Of a stretch of DNA of 64,000 bases, positions 22,674 through 33,850 are shown one piece after another; within the stretch, counting starts at the first letter, position 1, and each line of letters opens with the position of its first letter. The position numbers and the translations under genes are program-made. Source of the DNA: Plicaturopsis crispa FD-325 SS-3 (Eukaryota; Basidiomycota; Agaricomycetes; Amylocorticiales; Amylocorticiaceae); the NCBI GenBank assembly GCA_000827205.1, contig KN832568.1, forward strand, positions 131,300 through 195,299. The letters are read 5' to 3'. The notes under the pieces are model-generated. The model searched no databases and was not told where the DNA came from. It was given only the letters and a program-made list of their open reading frames with translations.

Positions 22674-25600
22674 CTACATACGGAAGATCAGTCGAAGTCC
22701 CCTTATAACCACATCTCTCTTTCTACCCCTGACACACTCTTTTAATGATACATCACATGCTTGGACATCATCCACACATTCAAGCTGCACAAAGATATTG
22801 TGGGCTGCATCCAAGTACTTCACTGCTTCTGGGTACTTCCCTTGTGTCTGCATAACATATCCAAGGCTCCGCAAGCTCTGAGCTGTGCCCAGTAGATTGC
22901 CCAGACTCACAAACTGATCATGTGCCTGCTGCAGATTCACCACTGCCTCTTTGTATTTGCCCTGCATGTACAGAATCTTCCCCAAGCTTTTCAAGCACTG
23001 TGCAGTGCCCTGAAGGTCTCCAACACTAACAGATTGTGTATGTGCCTCTGTGACCTTTTGTGCTGCTTCTGAATATTTGTCTTGCATATACAAGATGTCT
23101 CCTAAGCTACGTAGACACTGGGCAGCACCTAGTGGATTGTCAATGCTCAGGAACTGGGTATGTGCCAGCTGCAATTTCTCTTGAGCCTCTGTGTATTTCT
23201 CCTGCATATACAAAATTTCTCCTAGGCTTCGCAAGCACTGTGTGGCACCAATGACATTGCCAATGCTGACATACTGTGTATATGCTTGATTCAACTTCTC
23301 TGTTGCATCTGGATATTTGTTTTGTATGCGCAGAATACTGTACTATTCCGACCAAGTCTTCGGGTCACGGGTCACAGCGCCTTTCGAAGTGAAGAGATTT
23401 TCGGAATGTCACGGTCACATTGGCATACGAAGAGTACAAATTTTCCTAATGTCACAAATTTGCTCTAAAATAGGCTCGAAATAGCAATTTTTCTCGAGAT
23501 TTCGTACTTGTCACAGCAAAATTTTGCTCCCGAAGAGATGTCCATCTCTTCGGCCGTGGTCACAGGTCACAATGGCCGAAGACTTGGTCGGAATAGTACA
23601 GTATCTCCCAAGTCCTGTACACACTGAGTAGCTCCCAAGATATTGCCAATACTGGTGAACTGTGTATGTGCCTGTTCAAGCTTCTCAACTGCTTCGGTAT
23701 ATTGATCTTGCATATGAAATATTTTTCCCAAATCCTTCAAACACTGTGCAACACCTATCATACTACCAATTTTAGCAAAATGTTGATGTGCCTGTTTCAG
23801 CTTTTCTTCAGCTTCAGGATATTGACTTTGCATAAACATAATATTCCCTAGACTCCGTAGGCATTGTGCAGCACTCAGTGCATTACCCATCCTGTTAAAT
23901 TCTGTGTACGCCTTGTTCAGTGTTGCTGTGGCCTCTTGGTACTGATCCTTTATAGAGTATATATCCCCTAGGCTCTGCAAACACTCAGCAACACCTTGTT
24001 GATCATCAATGCTGACAAACTGTGCCTGTGCTTTCTCCAAGTTCTCAATTGCTTGTGGATATTTGTTTTGCAGAGATAAAATATTTCCTAAACTTTGCAG
24101 GCACTCAGCAGCACCCATTGCATTGCCCATGTTTAGAAACTCTCCATATGCCTGCTCTAGCTTTGTTTTGGCTTCTGGATATTGGTTTTGCATAAGCAAA
24201 ATTCCCCCTAGGCTTTGGACACATTGAGCAGCACCTAATGTGTCGCCCAGGCTGACAAATTCTGCATGGACTTGTTCAAGCTTCTTCCTTGCTTCTGGGT
24301 ATTGATCCTGTATCTTCAGAAGCTTACCCAAGCTCTGAGAGCACCTGGCAACATTCAATCTATCTCCAAGGTGAGTGAACAGCTGTTGAGCATGTTCAAA
24401 CTCAGTATATGCATTTGCATTTCTATCAGTCGCTGCATAAATCTTCCCTAGCCAGTAGTGCATTTGTGCCATGTCAACTGACTTTTCCTGTTGATCTCTT
24501 TTATGCATCATTGTCTCCAGGAGATGTGAAGAGGGCTGGCTCCATAACCAGAACTTGGAAATCATCAGTGCAGACTGCACAACTTGAGTGGTAGGATTGT
24601 TTGCTTGTTCAAGTAGTATGCTAGATATATTTCCCCTTTCAGGTTGTAGAGCTGCTGTTGCTTCATGATACTGGGCATCACCAGGCTTATATACTGCATT
24701 CAATGAGATCAAGGAGAGATAATGGTCATATAACTTCTGTATCTGATTGCTTGCACAAGGATGATGTGCCAGGGTGTAGTGTCTGATGGGAGACAAGACT
24801 TGCATTGTGCCTGTCTTATCAACTTCCACCAGAGCAGCACTGATCAATGTTGCAGAGGCCTGGCCAAGGTTCTCTAAATCAGGTGCAAGTCTCTGAAGTG
24901 TTGTGTCATAATCTAGCACTCCATCTGGTAGGTGAGATACTAAGGACAGGAGTTGCAATGCTTGTGGATCATGCTGGATTGATGCAATGGATACTGAGAT
25001 GGAGACATCCAGACTGTTTGAACGATCATTGGACTTGCCATGCAGCTTCAAAAGAGATGTTTTCTCTGCCTCCCATCTCTTGAGCAGTGTTTTACACCTC
25101 TGGGTCTTTGAAAGTTGGGCAATCAAAACCACTGCAAGTGGGATACATTCAACTGTATTGAGTAGCTGCTCAACATCCTCAACTGAGTCTGCATCAGCAG
25201 CCTGGGGATTGAGCACTAAAAAGGCCTTGCAGGCTGCCTGCAAAGAGAGCTTCCTCAAAGGAGCAAACAGAGGATTCCAAGTCCAGTGGATGCCAGGTGG
25301 ACTGGAAGTGCCCCTCATGGTAACAATAAGGGTAACTGTAGATACATCAAGTCTGTGCAAGACAGCTTGGACTGCAGCCTGGGAGTCACTGCTCTCCCAG
25401 GGAGTTTCAAAATTGTCTAGAATCAGCAGCATGGGGGCTGCAAACATGACACTATTCTGCAAGACCTGCAGGGGATCCTCCCTGGGGTAGTTATGCATGC
25501 CTAGGACCTGCAATATACCAGCAACAAGCATGGAGGCATCTGTAAAAGCATCACAAGGCACAAAATAGCGCAGCTTTTGCATGATCTTGGGATGATGCAG

Positions 25601-25978
25601 GATGGCCAAAGCAACTGATGTTTTGCCCATGCCGCCAGGACCGAGGATGGCCAGGCGGACAGGATCTGTCGGAGGTGCAGTAGAGATCAATTCTGCCGCT
25701 GCATCTACATACTCATCCCTGCCCTGCAAGTTCTTGGGAGCGGGCGGGGGAACATTGCTGAGAAGGAGCCTATGAGAACAAGATCAATTGTGTTTGCACA
25801 GAGTATGCAGTGGTAAGCCGCGGCTGTGAACTCACGATGCTGGGGGTATCGCTGATTGCTCTGGTGTGCCCATATGTGAGCGTTGTATGCTAGAGATTGA
25901 CGTGAACTAACGCGTACCGGGATAATCCTGGATCACGGGCGAAGGCTGAGGGGATGCGGCGTCTCGTACTAAGGCCAT
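22674..25978 (-). CDS. NB-ARC/TPR NLR-like STAND protein, interrupted by a TIR element
   Basis: STAND NTPases of this type act as signal-sensing switches in fungal self/non-self recognition. The P-loop is GPGGMGKTS, Walker B MLLILDNFETPWE, sensor LIVTMRG, and a GLPL-like motif is CIPLAV. Behind the NTPase are twelve TPR-type repeats of exactly 40 residues (AQCLxSLGxILxMQxKYxEA pattern), unusually alike. Exons 25978-25918, 25860-25836 and 25769 onward are proposed. The first two are small, the second acceptor has an alternative nine bases downstream, and no separate N-terminal effector domain is seen. The large exon is open except for a 264-bp element in repeat 8 of 12. Without the element the protein would be 971 residues. 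With the element unspliced it ends soon after entering it. The gene is strongly CpG-depleted: only one CG in 24,001-24,360. Confidence 0.85.
23338..23601. mobile_element. 264-bp TIR element (Tc1/mariner-type MITE) inside the NLR-like gene
   Basis: Perfect 26-bp terminal inverted repeats lie at 23,338-23,363 and 23,576-23,601, starting CTGTACTATTCCGACC. They are flanked by TA at 23,336-23,337 and 23,602-23,603. Removing the element plus one TA restores an uninterrupted 40-residue TPR unit, which proves a TA target-site duplication and a recent insertion. The interior is non-coding and carries GTCAC/GTGAC at least six times. The TA duplication and small size fit a Tc1/mariner-related MITE. The superfamily is inference because no transposase is present. 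On the coding strand the ends read GTACTA...GAATAG, so they offer GT-AG splice ends. Confidence 0.9.
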
Positions 25979-27539
25979 ATCGGATCTGTGCACAAGGGCA
26001 AGGACAAGCAGGTCTCATGAGCAGCACTGAAGCAGAACATGCGATCCTGACTTACCTGCTTGAGATTTAAGATGAGGGTTTAGTAGTGCTCGTGGTGGTT
26101 GGAAGACAAGAGACGACGGAGGCGATAAGCCAGCGATCGACAGATCAAGAGTCACACACAGCTTGGATAGTTTACGACTCCGACGACGCGCTCCTTACCT
26201 TGGCAGTCAACGCACTGCGATGTGTTATACAGTCTCGATCATCGCAGTCGAGTCGAATCCTTGCCAACCCTGCGTACTGGCGCGCTAAGTGCTGTAGACG
26301 ACGCATTTGGCGGATGGGCAAGGCGGACAGGATTGCGACATGATCTGGGGAGGGCGGGCCAGGTTTTGAGAACGCATGAACGTGGTGCGTTGCGTGTATA
26401 TTTCCCTGGTGCACACCACTGACGCTACACTCAGTGCGTTGACATATCGAAGACCTGAAATACGAGGACGACTGCGCTCTCGGCGCACGAGTTGCGCTAG
26501 CTCCAGCGCGACATGTGCCCACGCCGTACGCCGACTGCAGCATCCAGCTCGCCTGCGACGCCTCTGAGCTCAGCAGCCCTTCACTGTACCACGCATGGCC
26601 TGACCAGTGACTACCCTGCCTCCATCCAAGTATTTCTATCACACGTTCATCACTAGCTGTCGACGTGCGCGTATGCGTAGCCTCCCTGGTCGCATATCTT
26701 TCCCGGCACCGTCATCAACTCTGTGACGCTCTCCGGAGAGGACGGGCTACTAAGCTCGCGGCTCTCGATAGTGGTCTTCGTGCACCATTCTTCAATATGG
26801 GGCTGTGCGGTGTCATCTTGACTGACGGAGCCTACGAACTTGACGGATGGTGTGCCGCCGTAACGAGGCCTCACCGTAGCTGGTGCTTCTGCTCGAATGA
26901 CACGTACGACTGGCAAGCAGAGCCGTAGCTGGCCCTTGGACCAGTGACCATGCGATCTTGGTTTGGCTCTCCAGGCGAAAGGTCTGTGACGCTGTTATCT
27001 CGGACAGATGTCGCGGGGCAAAAACACGGAGCAGCGTAGCGGAATAACGGGACATTCTCCACCGGCGCTTTCTCGTTCGCCCGAAGCGGCGCAGCAGGCG
27101 CTAAAGAGGCCAGGGCTGGCTCGGCGATGGGCTCGCTCACGTTGTCTATCGGAGGAGAGGGCGTTATTGTCTGCGGAGCGGGAATGTCAAACTACGATGC
27201 TCCAGCTCGCCTTGACGACTCTGGCCGACTGCGCCCACTGCAGCCGACCGTGATTCCACAGTCCGCCTTGACGACTGCAACCACTTCAGCCTACTGCAAC
27301 GCTGTCTTAGCCCGTCGACGCGGTCTCCTTCATGGCCGTCGACGCGATCCTTCTATAGCCGTCGATGCGGTCTCTTCCATGTCCGTCGACGCGGTCTCTT
27401 CCATGGCTGTCGATACGACTCTCCGTCCGCCAATAGGGCTGCATGCTAGTCGACCAAGACGACTGCGTCCTAGCCTGCCAACGCAGTCCAGTCTGCCAAG
27501 AACACTGCATCTCAGCCGGCCCTCGCGATCGGCCTGCCC
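25979..27539. other. Repeat-bearing intergenic region upstream of the NLR-like gene
   Basis: No gene is confidently seen. The minus-strand frame 26,653-26,916 has a plausible amino-acid mix but no motif or partner exon. Imperfect repeats of the type GCCTTGACGACT occur at 27,205-27,300, just before the 24-bp array. Confidence 0.4.
27314..27420. repeat. 24-bp minisatellite, about 4.5 units
   Basis: Units start at 27,314, 27,338, 27,361, 27,385 and 27,409 (partial), each beginning GTCGACGCG or GTCGATGCG and containing TCT(C/T)(C/T)TTCCATG-like sequence. One unit is 23 bp, the rest 24 bp. Confidence 0.85.
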
Positions 27540-28290
27540 CGTGCCGCCTTCATGATACATTCTGCCTCTGCATTCATGGCACAATCCACGCCACCTGTGT
27601 GTGTGCACGCCGCAGTGGCCCGGACAAAGCCCCGTGCGCGCTATATCTTGTGGTTGAGTTGTCTTCTTGCACGCGCCGTGTCACACTGGGGTTGGCTATC
27701 CTCATCTTTACTACTTGGACCACCCGCTGTCTCCGACCCTTGCACCTTGCGCTCGCCGTCCTCAGTCTTCGGTCTTTAGCGCATTCAATGGCCCTGTCTC
27801 AATACTTCGGCTGGGTGGACCCTTGCCGTGTACGCTCTCGGTCCAAGCCTTTCGCTTATGTTTGTACAAGCTCCTCACGATTGCTCGCATTTGCCGTCTT
27901 GAACACATGCCCTGGGCTATTCACGTCTGTCCACGCGCGTCTCTGTCCATGCAGTGTAATGACATGCGCTGTCTCCTCTCGCTCTCCCATCTTCAACGTC
28001 CGGTCGCGCTTTGTATCTTTTTCGGCGCTTCGACTAAACCTCCGAGTCCGCCGGTCGTGTATACGGTACACTTTAGACTGGCGTGTGTAGTATATACGCT
28101 AGGCCCTGGGCACAGTGGCAGGGACATTGACAATTCAAAGCACGCGGCCCCGTGTGTGGTATACGTATTGCAGATTCTGTCGCTGCCAGCTCAAGTACAT
28201 GTCCAACTCTATTTACCCTTCTACGCGCAAGATGGTGCTACTATCCTCGACCACGGAAAGCACAAACAGCAATTGAGATTCATATATAGT
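27540..28290. repeat. Diverged relative of the 18-19 kb repeat block
   Basis: Segments here match the earlier block. CCCCGTGCGCGCTATATC near 27,632 resembles 18,707-18,730. The stretch 27,995-28,060 (CAACGTCCGGTCGCG... GCTTCGACTAAACC) resembles 19,040-19,110 (CAACGTCCTTTCGCG... GCTTCGACTAGACC). The two blocks therefore share a dispersed repeat and lie on both sides of the NLR-like gene. Confidence 0.7.
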
Positions 28291-28961
28291 TAATATACAG
28301 GATGGGGTGCTAGCACAGCAACAGCAATGGAACAAATTAAGTATATACCGCCGAATTCGAAAGCAAACAAGAAATCGAGCGCGCGCGCGCGAGCTGAATT
28401 ATCGGAGCACAGGAAGAAGGAAGGAAGACTGGGGGGCATAGTGTGGGCGTGGTGGTGGAGGGCGCGGGGTAGAGTGGGCATCGAGAACATGTATGCAGAG
28501 CCGATCCGCTGAGACGGGTTGTACAAGAAGGGGTAGGGGTAGGAAAGTGTGCGCCCAAATTCCAATGGACACGAAGCAGAATCTGAAAAAAGGTGAATAA
28601 CAAAAAGGTAATGAAGAACTTGAAGAAAGGAGCCGTCCATCCGTGTCGGGAACCTTACACACAATTCTCGAAGCAAGCAAAAAAGGACGTTAATGGAACA
28701 CGAAAGATACAGGAAAACGGAGACACACGGGGGGATCAGACCATAGATAAGCAGTAGATGGCAATGGATCAATGTATGCATGAATGTCTTCGTCGCAGGC
28801 GCAGGATCAAGAAAGTCGTTCGTTCGCTTCGTGCCCGGGGTCCGTCCATCCGAATAAATACGCGACGATGGCGTGTGGCTGGTGATACAGAATGCAGTGA
28901 GTCAGTGCGCAGTTCCGGCGTGGTCGTACACCTCTCGTCCGTCAGCTCTCCGTCCGTCGCG
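28291..28961. other. 3' flank of the Whi5-like gene
   Basis: This interval probably contains the 3' untranslated region of the gene starting at 30,631. A (GC)n run at 28,379-28,389 and the purine-rich patch GGGGTAGGGGTAGG near 28,530 are the only visible features. Confidence 0.4.
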
Positions 28962-30631
28962 TCACCGCACCAGATCGATGCCCGCGCCCAGCCCCTCCCG
29001 CTCCTCCTCAAACAGCCGCCGCTCGCGCACGCCCGCGCCCGCAGACGGCATCGGCGAGACGTTGATGAAGTCGCCGAGGTTGAACGAGCTCCCGGGCGTC
29101 GTGGCCGCCTTCCCCGGCGAGCTGTGCGTGCGCGGGAGTGGTGACTGCGCGAACGGCTGTGATTGCGGCAGGGGCGGTGGAGGGAGCAGCTGCGCCTGCG
29201 GGGGCGTCCTAGGCGGAACGACGTTCACACTCCCGCTGCCGCCGCTCTCTTCGTCGTCGTTCGGCAGCGTAGGCGCCGCAGCGAGGCGCGACGGCTGCTT
29301 GGCATCGTTCAGGCCGATATCGCTGATGGCCCCTAAACTACTTCCGAAGCTTCCTTCGCCGCTGCGGTTCCTCTTGTGCCCTTGTTCGCCCGCGAACAGG
29401 ACGCGCCCGCGAGCGCCGGCTCTGAGGGTGCGGAAGGCGGCTTGGTCGCGCGTCGCGCTGGGGCGTGCGGGGGAGGGGGAGGTGGCGAGGAAGAGCATGA
29501 GGTCCGCGGCTTCGTTGTCCGTCGGGGCGGGGAACTGCGGGGTTCCCTGCTGTTGCGGCTGGGATTGGGGTTGCGACTGGGATTGAGATTGAGCGGGCGG
29601 GGGCGTGGCGGACCGCTGTGTGAGCGACGACTGCTGCGACTGTGACTGCGGTTCGGTGTTGCTCGCACTAGGAGCGGTGGTCGTGGTGGTGCGCGTCGAG
29701 CTCTGTGCGAACTGCGTCCACGAGTGCGCAGAGCCCGAGTCGCTGCCCGCGGACGGCGACCCCTGTCCCTGCGGGCGCGAGTGGAACAGCAGCGACGTCA
29801 GCGTCGCCGCCGCCTTCATATCGTCCTCGCCAGACGGCGCCGTGCGCTGTCTCTTTTTACCCTTCCCGGCCTTCGAGGCTTTGCTGCGCGGCGTGGGCGT
29901 AGGCCTCAGCGGCGCGGCGATGGGCGGGTCAGCCGCATTGTGCACTGTGCGCGCCTGCTTGGCGGGGGGCGGTGCGAGGATGGACGAGTATAGACTCTGT
30001 GTCGCGCTCGCGCTCTTGCTCCCGCTGGCAGCCCCGTGGTCCTTTCCTCCTGTATAGTTGTAGTACGAAGCACGCGACGTGGGCGGGGCCATCGCGCCGC
30101 GGGCGTTGGGCGTGGTTGTGGCGGGAGTCCCCTGTGTCGCCGGATTGTTGTAGTAGTTGTTGGTCCCTGTGCCGGCTTTGCGCTTCCGCGGGGCGGATTG
30201 TGCCTCGAGGTCGCGCAGGGGGACGTGGGGGATGTTGTGCGTCGCCTTGTAGGAGGCGTAGGAGAGGCGGGCGCGCAGGCCGCGGGTGACCTATACGTAA
30301 GAGGGGGGAATTAGGAGGCGGTTCTGGTACACTCGCAGGACGAAGGAAGCGCGTGTGCGCACGACGATAAACGGCGTGCAGTGCATTGGTGTGGATGGGG
30401 GAGCGCTAGCACGACGCGTCGTGCGATGACACACGTTGGGGCTGGGAAGAGAAGACGCACCATAGACACCTCGGCTCTTGCGAGAAACTTCTGCACGGCT
30501 TTCTTGCGCTGCTCGCGCTCCTCAGGGTCTATCGCAGCGGTATCGTCCTGAGTAGGCGGACTTGCGGCAGCTGCGTTGAGGAAGGCCATCGGGGGCGACT
30601 CGGACGTCGCAGAAGACGACGGGGTCGCCAT
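28962..30631 (-). CDS. WHI5: Whi5/Nrm1-type repressor of G1/S transcription
   Basis: Two exons (30631-30461, 30290-28962) give 499 residues. Immediately after the 170-nt intron is VTRGLRARLSYASYKATH (58-75), which fits the GTB motif of the Whi5/Nrm1 family, the segment that binds SBF/MBF transcription complexes. The N-terminus has a short helix (EEREQRKKAVQKFLARAE). The rest is long, disordered and rich in Ser/Pro/Gln with many SP/TP sites, as expected for a CDK-phosphorylated repressor. Two further blocks, EAADLMLFLATSPSPAR and FNLGDFINVSPMPS, also look like family C-terminal motifs. Whether it is nearer Whi5 or Nrm1 cannot be decided by eye, so the symbol is a family label. An MCB core lies in its intron. 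Confidence 0.75.
30414..30419 (+). promoter_or_regulatory. MCB core ACGCGT in intron 1 of the Whi5/Nrm1-like gene
   Basis: ACGCGT, the binding core of the G1/S factor MBF, occurs inside the larger palindrome GACGCGTC. Nrm1 itself is an MBF target in yeasts, so a feedback site would make sense. A single hexamer is weak evidence. Confidence 0.3.
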
Positions 30632-31489
30632 AAGTGCGTGCGGTAAGGTACGTTCGCTGTGTATAAGGCAACGACAAGCTCTACGACGTGCACGAGGAGC
30701 TCGAGGCTGAGCTCGCTGTGTAGAACGACGACGACGAGGATAACGAGCGCGTGGAGATGGTGGGCGGAAGAGAAAGCGCGTCGACAATCCTCTCGCGCCT
30801 GGGTTCGGCATGCGGCCGTTTCTCCCGGGACCTCGGCATCGTTCCATTTCGCCGCGTTTTTGCCTCGTCTCTTTCATTTTCCTCTTTTCGTCACATTCCC
30901 CCGTACTTCACGCCTCGTCTACATTATTTTCCACATTGTTTTCCTCTTTTCGCCGCCTTGTATTCAGCGCGTCTGAGGCGCCTGGGGATAGGTTTTACGT
31001 CAACTCTCCCGAACCTTTCGCCCGATATGGAAGATCAGATCAAGATCAGTCCGGCCGTTCCGCGCCTCCTGCCAAAATTAAAATAAATTTTCGTTATTTG
31101 TCATGTCCCTCGACCCGACGATTGGCGGTGGTTGTATACAATGATATTATCAGACTCTCAAGATTGCTCCAAAGTAAAGTTGCGCGAATGCTGCGCGCTC
31201 GAGCAGTGGATGAGATACTTATGTACAGCACCGGCCCAATGCGACGCGTTTCGAACAACCCACGAACGGCTTAAGCTCTTGCTACACAGGCCCAGTGGCG
31301 ACCAGGCCCGATATTCCGGATCCGCGACCAACGCGTCGACGCGAGCCCCAAGGCCGATGTGCACGCGTGCGCGCGTGGGAGTCACCAGGACTCACCTCGA
31401 GTATTGGCCCCAGTCACAGGAGAGCCCGGAAAATCGTCCGCCCTATCATTGGGAGTGAAAACTGGCGGCGCAATGTCTAGACTGTCATA
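30632..31489. other. Promoter-side intergenic region of the Whi5-like gene
   Basis: No gene was recognised. The plus strand is C/T-rich at about 30,840-30,960, so the minus-strand leader of the gene is purine-rich there. Confidence 0.45.
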
Positions 31490-31930
31490 CGGAAGGGTTG
31501 ATTATCTAGCCAGCGCCCAAGAATTCTTCCGACAAGCATAGGCCCCAGCAGTCTAGGTAGAACATGTGGTTAGGCATAAAGCTTGAGTAGTACGCGGTGC
31601 AACATACCGAATTTCCCGCCGCTTCCATGAACACGAGCGTTATGGTGCCTTGGCCCACCACACAAGTGGCGGCGGCGTTATCCTCCAAGCGCCAAGGAGC
31701 GGGTCGTGTGGCGAGGCCGGCGCATGCACGCGAAAAGCCGAAGGGGGAAAGCAGCGCGTCGAACACAGCTGCAAGAGTCACAGTGTCCCGCACAGCAGAC
31801 CGCGTTAACCCGTGAAAATAGGGCCAGGAGTAATCCTGTGGCGCAGCTCGGGGAAACCCCGGCGTGTATGGTGTTGGTGGGAAGACCGTGTTTATCGCGT
31901 ACCCGCACCGGCAAATCGACGATGACTGAC
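31490..31930 (-). pseudogene. Serine carboxypeptidase (S10) remnant, 3' end
   Basis: The minus strand matches the last exons of the intact carboxypeptidase at 39.7 kb. A TCCTGGCCC segment corresponds to the CGWPG region. PWRLEDNAAATCVVGQG aligns with PWPSEDVATARVIGEG. ITLVFMEAAGN aligns with MTFVLMAEAGH. The final exon is recognisable at 31,495-31,550 (GCTGG..AGATAATC). The catalytic His of AGH is Asn here, the frame is not maintained between segments, and the catalytic Ser and Asp regions are absent or unrecognisable. This is a dead 3' fragment of a former paralogue. The upstream limit is approximate. Confidence 0.75.
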
Positions 31931-32927
31931 GGATAGACTCCGATAGAGTGTTGATGCGGACAACAGTCATCGGAGATGAGGAATGAAGTTGGCGGCGAGA
32001 CTGTGTAGTCCCGCAGGTGGCCATGACACTAGCGTTTGTAGCAGTGACAAGCAAGCTTCACTGGCGCACACGTGAGCCTTTGAGACTGCGCGCAGGTGAG
32101 CTCAAGTCACAGCTAGAGCCTAGCGCAGGTCCCGTCCGCACGGAAGGGGGCCTGGAGCTGGCGCCAAAAAAGAGAGTAAGTATCCCATGGAAGTGATTCG
32201 TATCCTGCAGTAAGGTGAGTGACCCAGCTTGAATGGAGAATCATGACAGTGCCTCGACACTGAAGAACGTCCTGGCACTGACAATGCCATCTGCGACGCG
32301 ATGGGTCGAACTCTGTCCGGAGGACAGCCTAGAGGCAGGAGACCATGTCACTAAAGTTAACCAAAATTTCGGTAGATAGATTCCAGACTCACTAGCGTAC
32401 ATTTTCTAGATATGCATGAGGTGAGTCTCAGTAAGTACATATGAGACGATTCACAGACCGCGAGTTTAGGCATCTCGAACTGCAGAGTTGAATCGAGCAA
32501 AATCATCGAGACGCCAGTGGCGCGACTTTGTTCGTGCTTGGCCTCCGCTAAATTTGGCACTCCGCGGCTCAACCTGTAGAACGAATTTACGGGCGTACAA
32601 AGGACTACCGTCAACTCACGACCAGAGGATTCACCGAGTTGAAGCACATAGCTTTTGTCTAGCACCATTGGCATGCGTCTAACGAACCGCACCGCAAACA
32701 TCCACCGCAAACTAGCGCACTCCCGCCCCCACGTTCCACCAGGCGCACAAGCGTGAACGAAAGGATGGACATGGCCTAAAGCAAGGAGGAAGAAGCACCT
32801 ACGGACCCTCCGAACGGCAGCGTCTACCGCTTAGAAGAGGAGATACGCTTTAGCGCCTTCGTATGTCTCCATTTCTTCTCACCGCACCACACCGCACAAA
32901 TCATACTTCCCTCACTCGCATTCACGA
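31931..32927. other. Intergenic between two pseudogenes
   Basis: No convincing gene was seen. The 117-codon minus-strand frame at 32,357-32,710 has no motif I recognise. The stretch may contain more decayed sequence belonging to either neighbour. Confidence 0.4.
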
Positions 32928-33850
32928 CAGGGCCGCGTCTTCCGCGCGCACGACACCTCTAGCGGGCTTGTCATCGCGCTGAAGCAGTCGCGTGTGTCCC
33001 TGCGCGTGCTCCAGCGGCTTCTGCGCCACGAGGCGCGCGTCCCGCAACACCGTGCACATCGCGGTGCACCCCGCCGTCATCGCGTACGCACGCGCGCCGC
33101 ACTTCGAGTTCCTCTCGCTCGACCTGCTTGGCCCGAGCCTCGGCGGCATCATAGATAAGCGGGGCCAGGCGGGCCTGCCGCTCAACGCCGTGAGCCGTAC
33201 TGCTGTCCAGATGGTATGTACGCTGTCCAGGTATTGGCGATGTGAAGCGCAACAGTGAAGTGATATTGACGATGATGACAACTGTCTGTGCTCGAGCACA
33301 TCCACAGTCGGCGCATCGTGCAGCGTGACATCAAGCGGAACAACATCGTGACAGCGCACGACCACGAGAACGCCGACGCGGCGGACTCCCGGTGCTCCCT
33401 GATCGATTTTGGCGTCGCGCGCCCGCTCGTGCGGGGCGCACCAAAGTCGACGGACCTCGTCGCAGAGGGTAGGGGTACAATGTGCACGCTCCCATGGGCG
33501 AGCCTTAACGCTCACAGCGGAATTAGTGAGCCTTCTCCCACTAAGTACGCGGGACGACCTCGAGAGCCTAGCGTACACGCTGCTGTTCCTGCTGCGCGGG
33601 CGCCTCCTGTGCGCGAGAAGAAGTGCGCGTGGAGCGGCGCAGGGCTCGCCGCAGGCTACGGTGTGTCTGCAGCAGGCAATGCAGGTCACGATACGCCTGC
33701 ATTCCGAGCCGGCGAGCTCCTGGACTGCGCGCGCGGCCTGGCGTGTGATGCGCTCATCGACTATGCGCGGTTCCAAGCGCAGTTCGAAAGGCTCGAGGAC
33801 GAGGAGTGGGAACTAGACACTGCAGCAATGATCCTTTCTGACAGCCGTAC
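32928..33850 (+). pseudogene. Casein-kinase-1-like protein kinase, decayed
   Basis: Kinase blocks follow in order but in different frames: GRVFRAHDTSSGLVIALKQS (start of the N-lobe with the ATP-site Lys), HFEFLSLDLLGPSLGGII (hinge of CK1-type kinases), HIHSRRIVQRDIKRNNIV (catalytic loop, with Gln where His is usual), SLIDFGVARPL (DFG) and RDDLESLAYTLLFLLRGR (CK1-type helix F region). Splice-like sites follow the third and fourth blocks. The frame changes between the first and second blocks near 33,030 with no plausible intron, and again after 33,600, where residual similarity is out of frame. The normal C-lobe end is degraded. Judged non-functional, and not a CK1 of the essential type. Confidence 0.75.
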
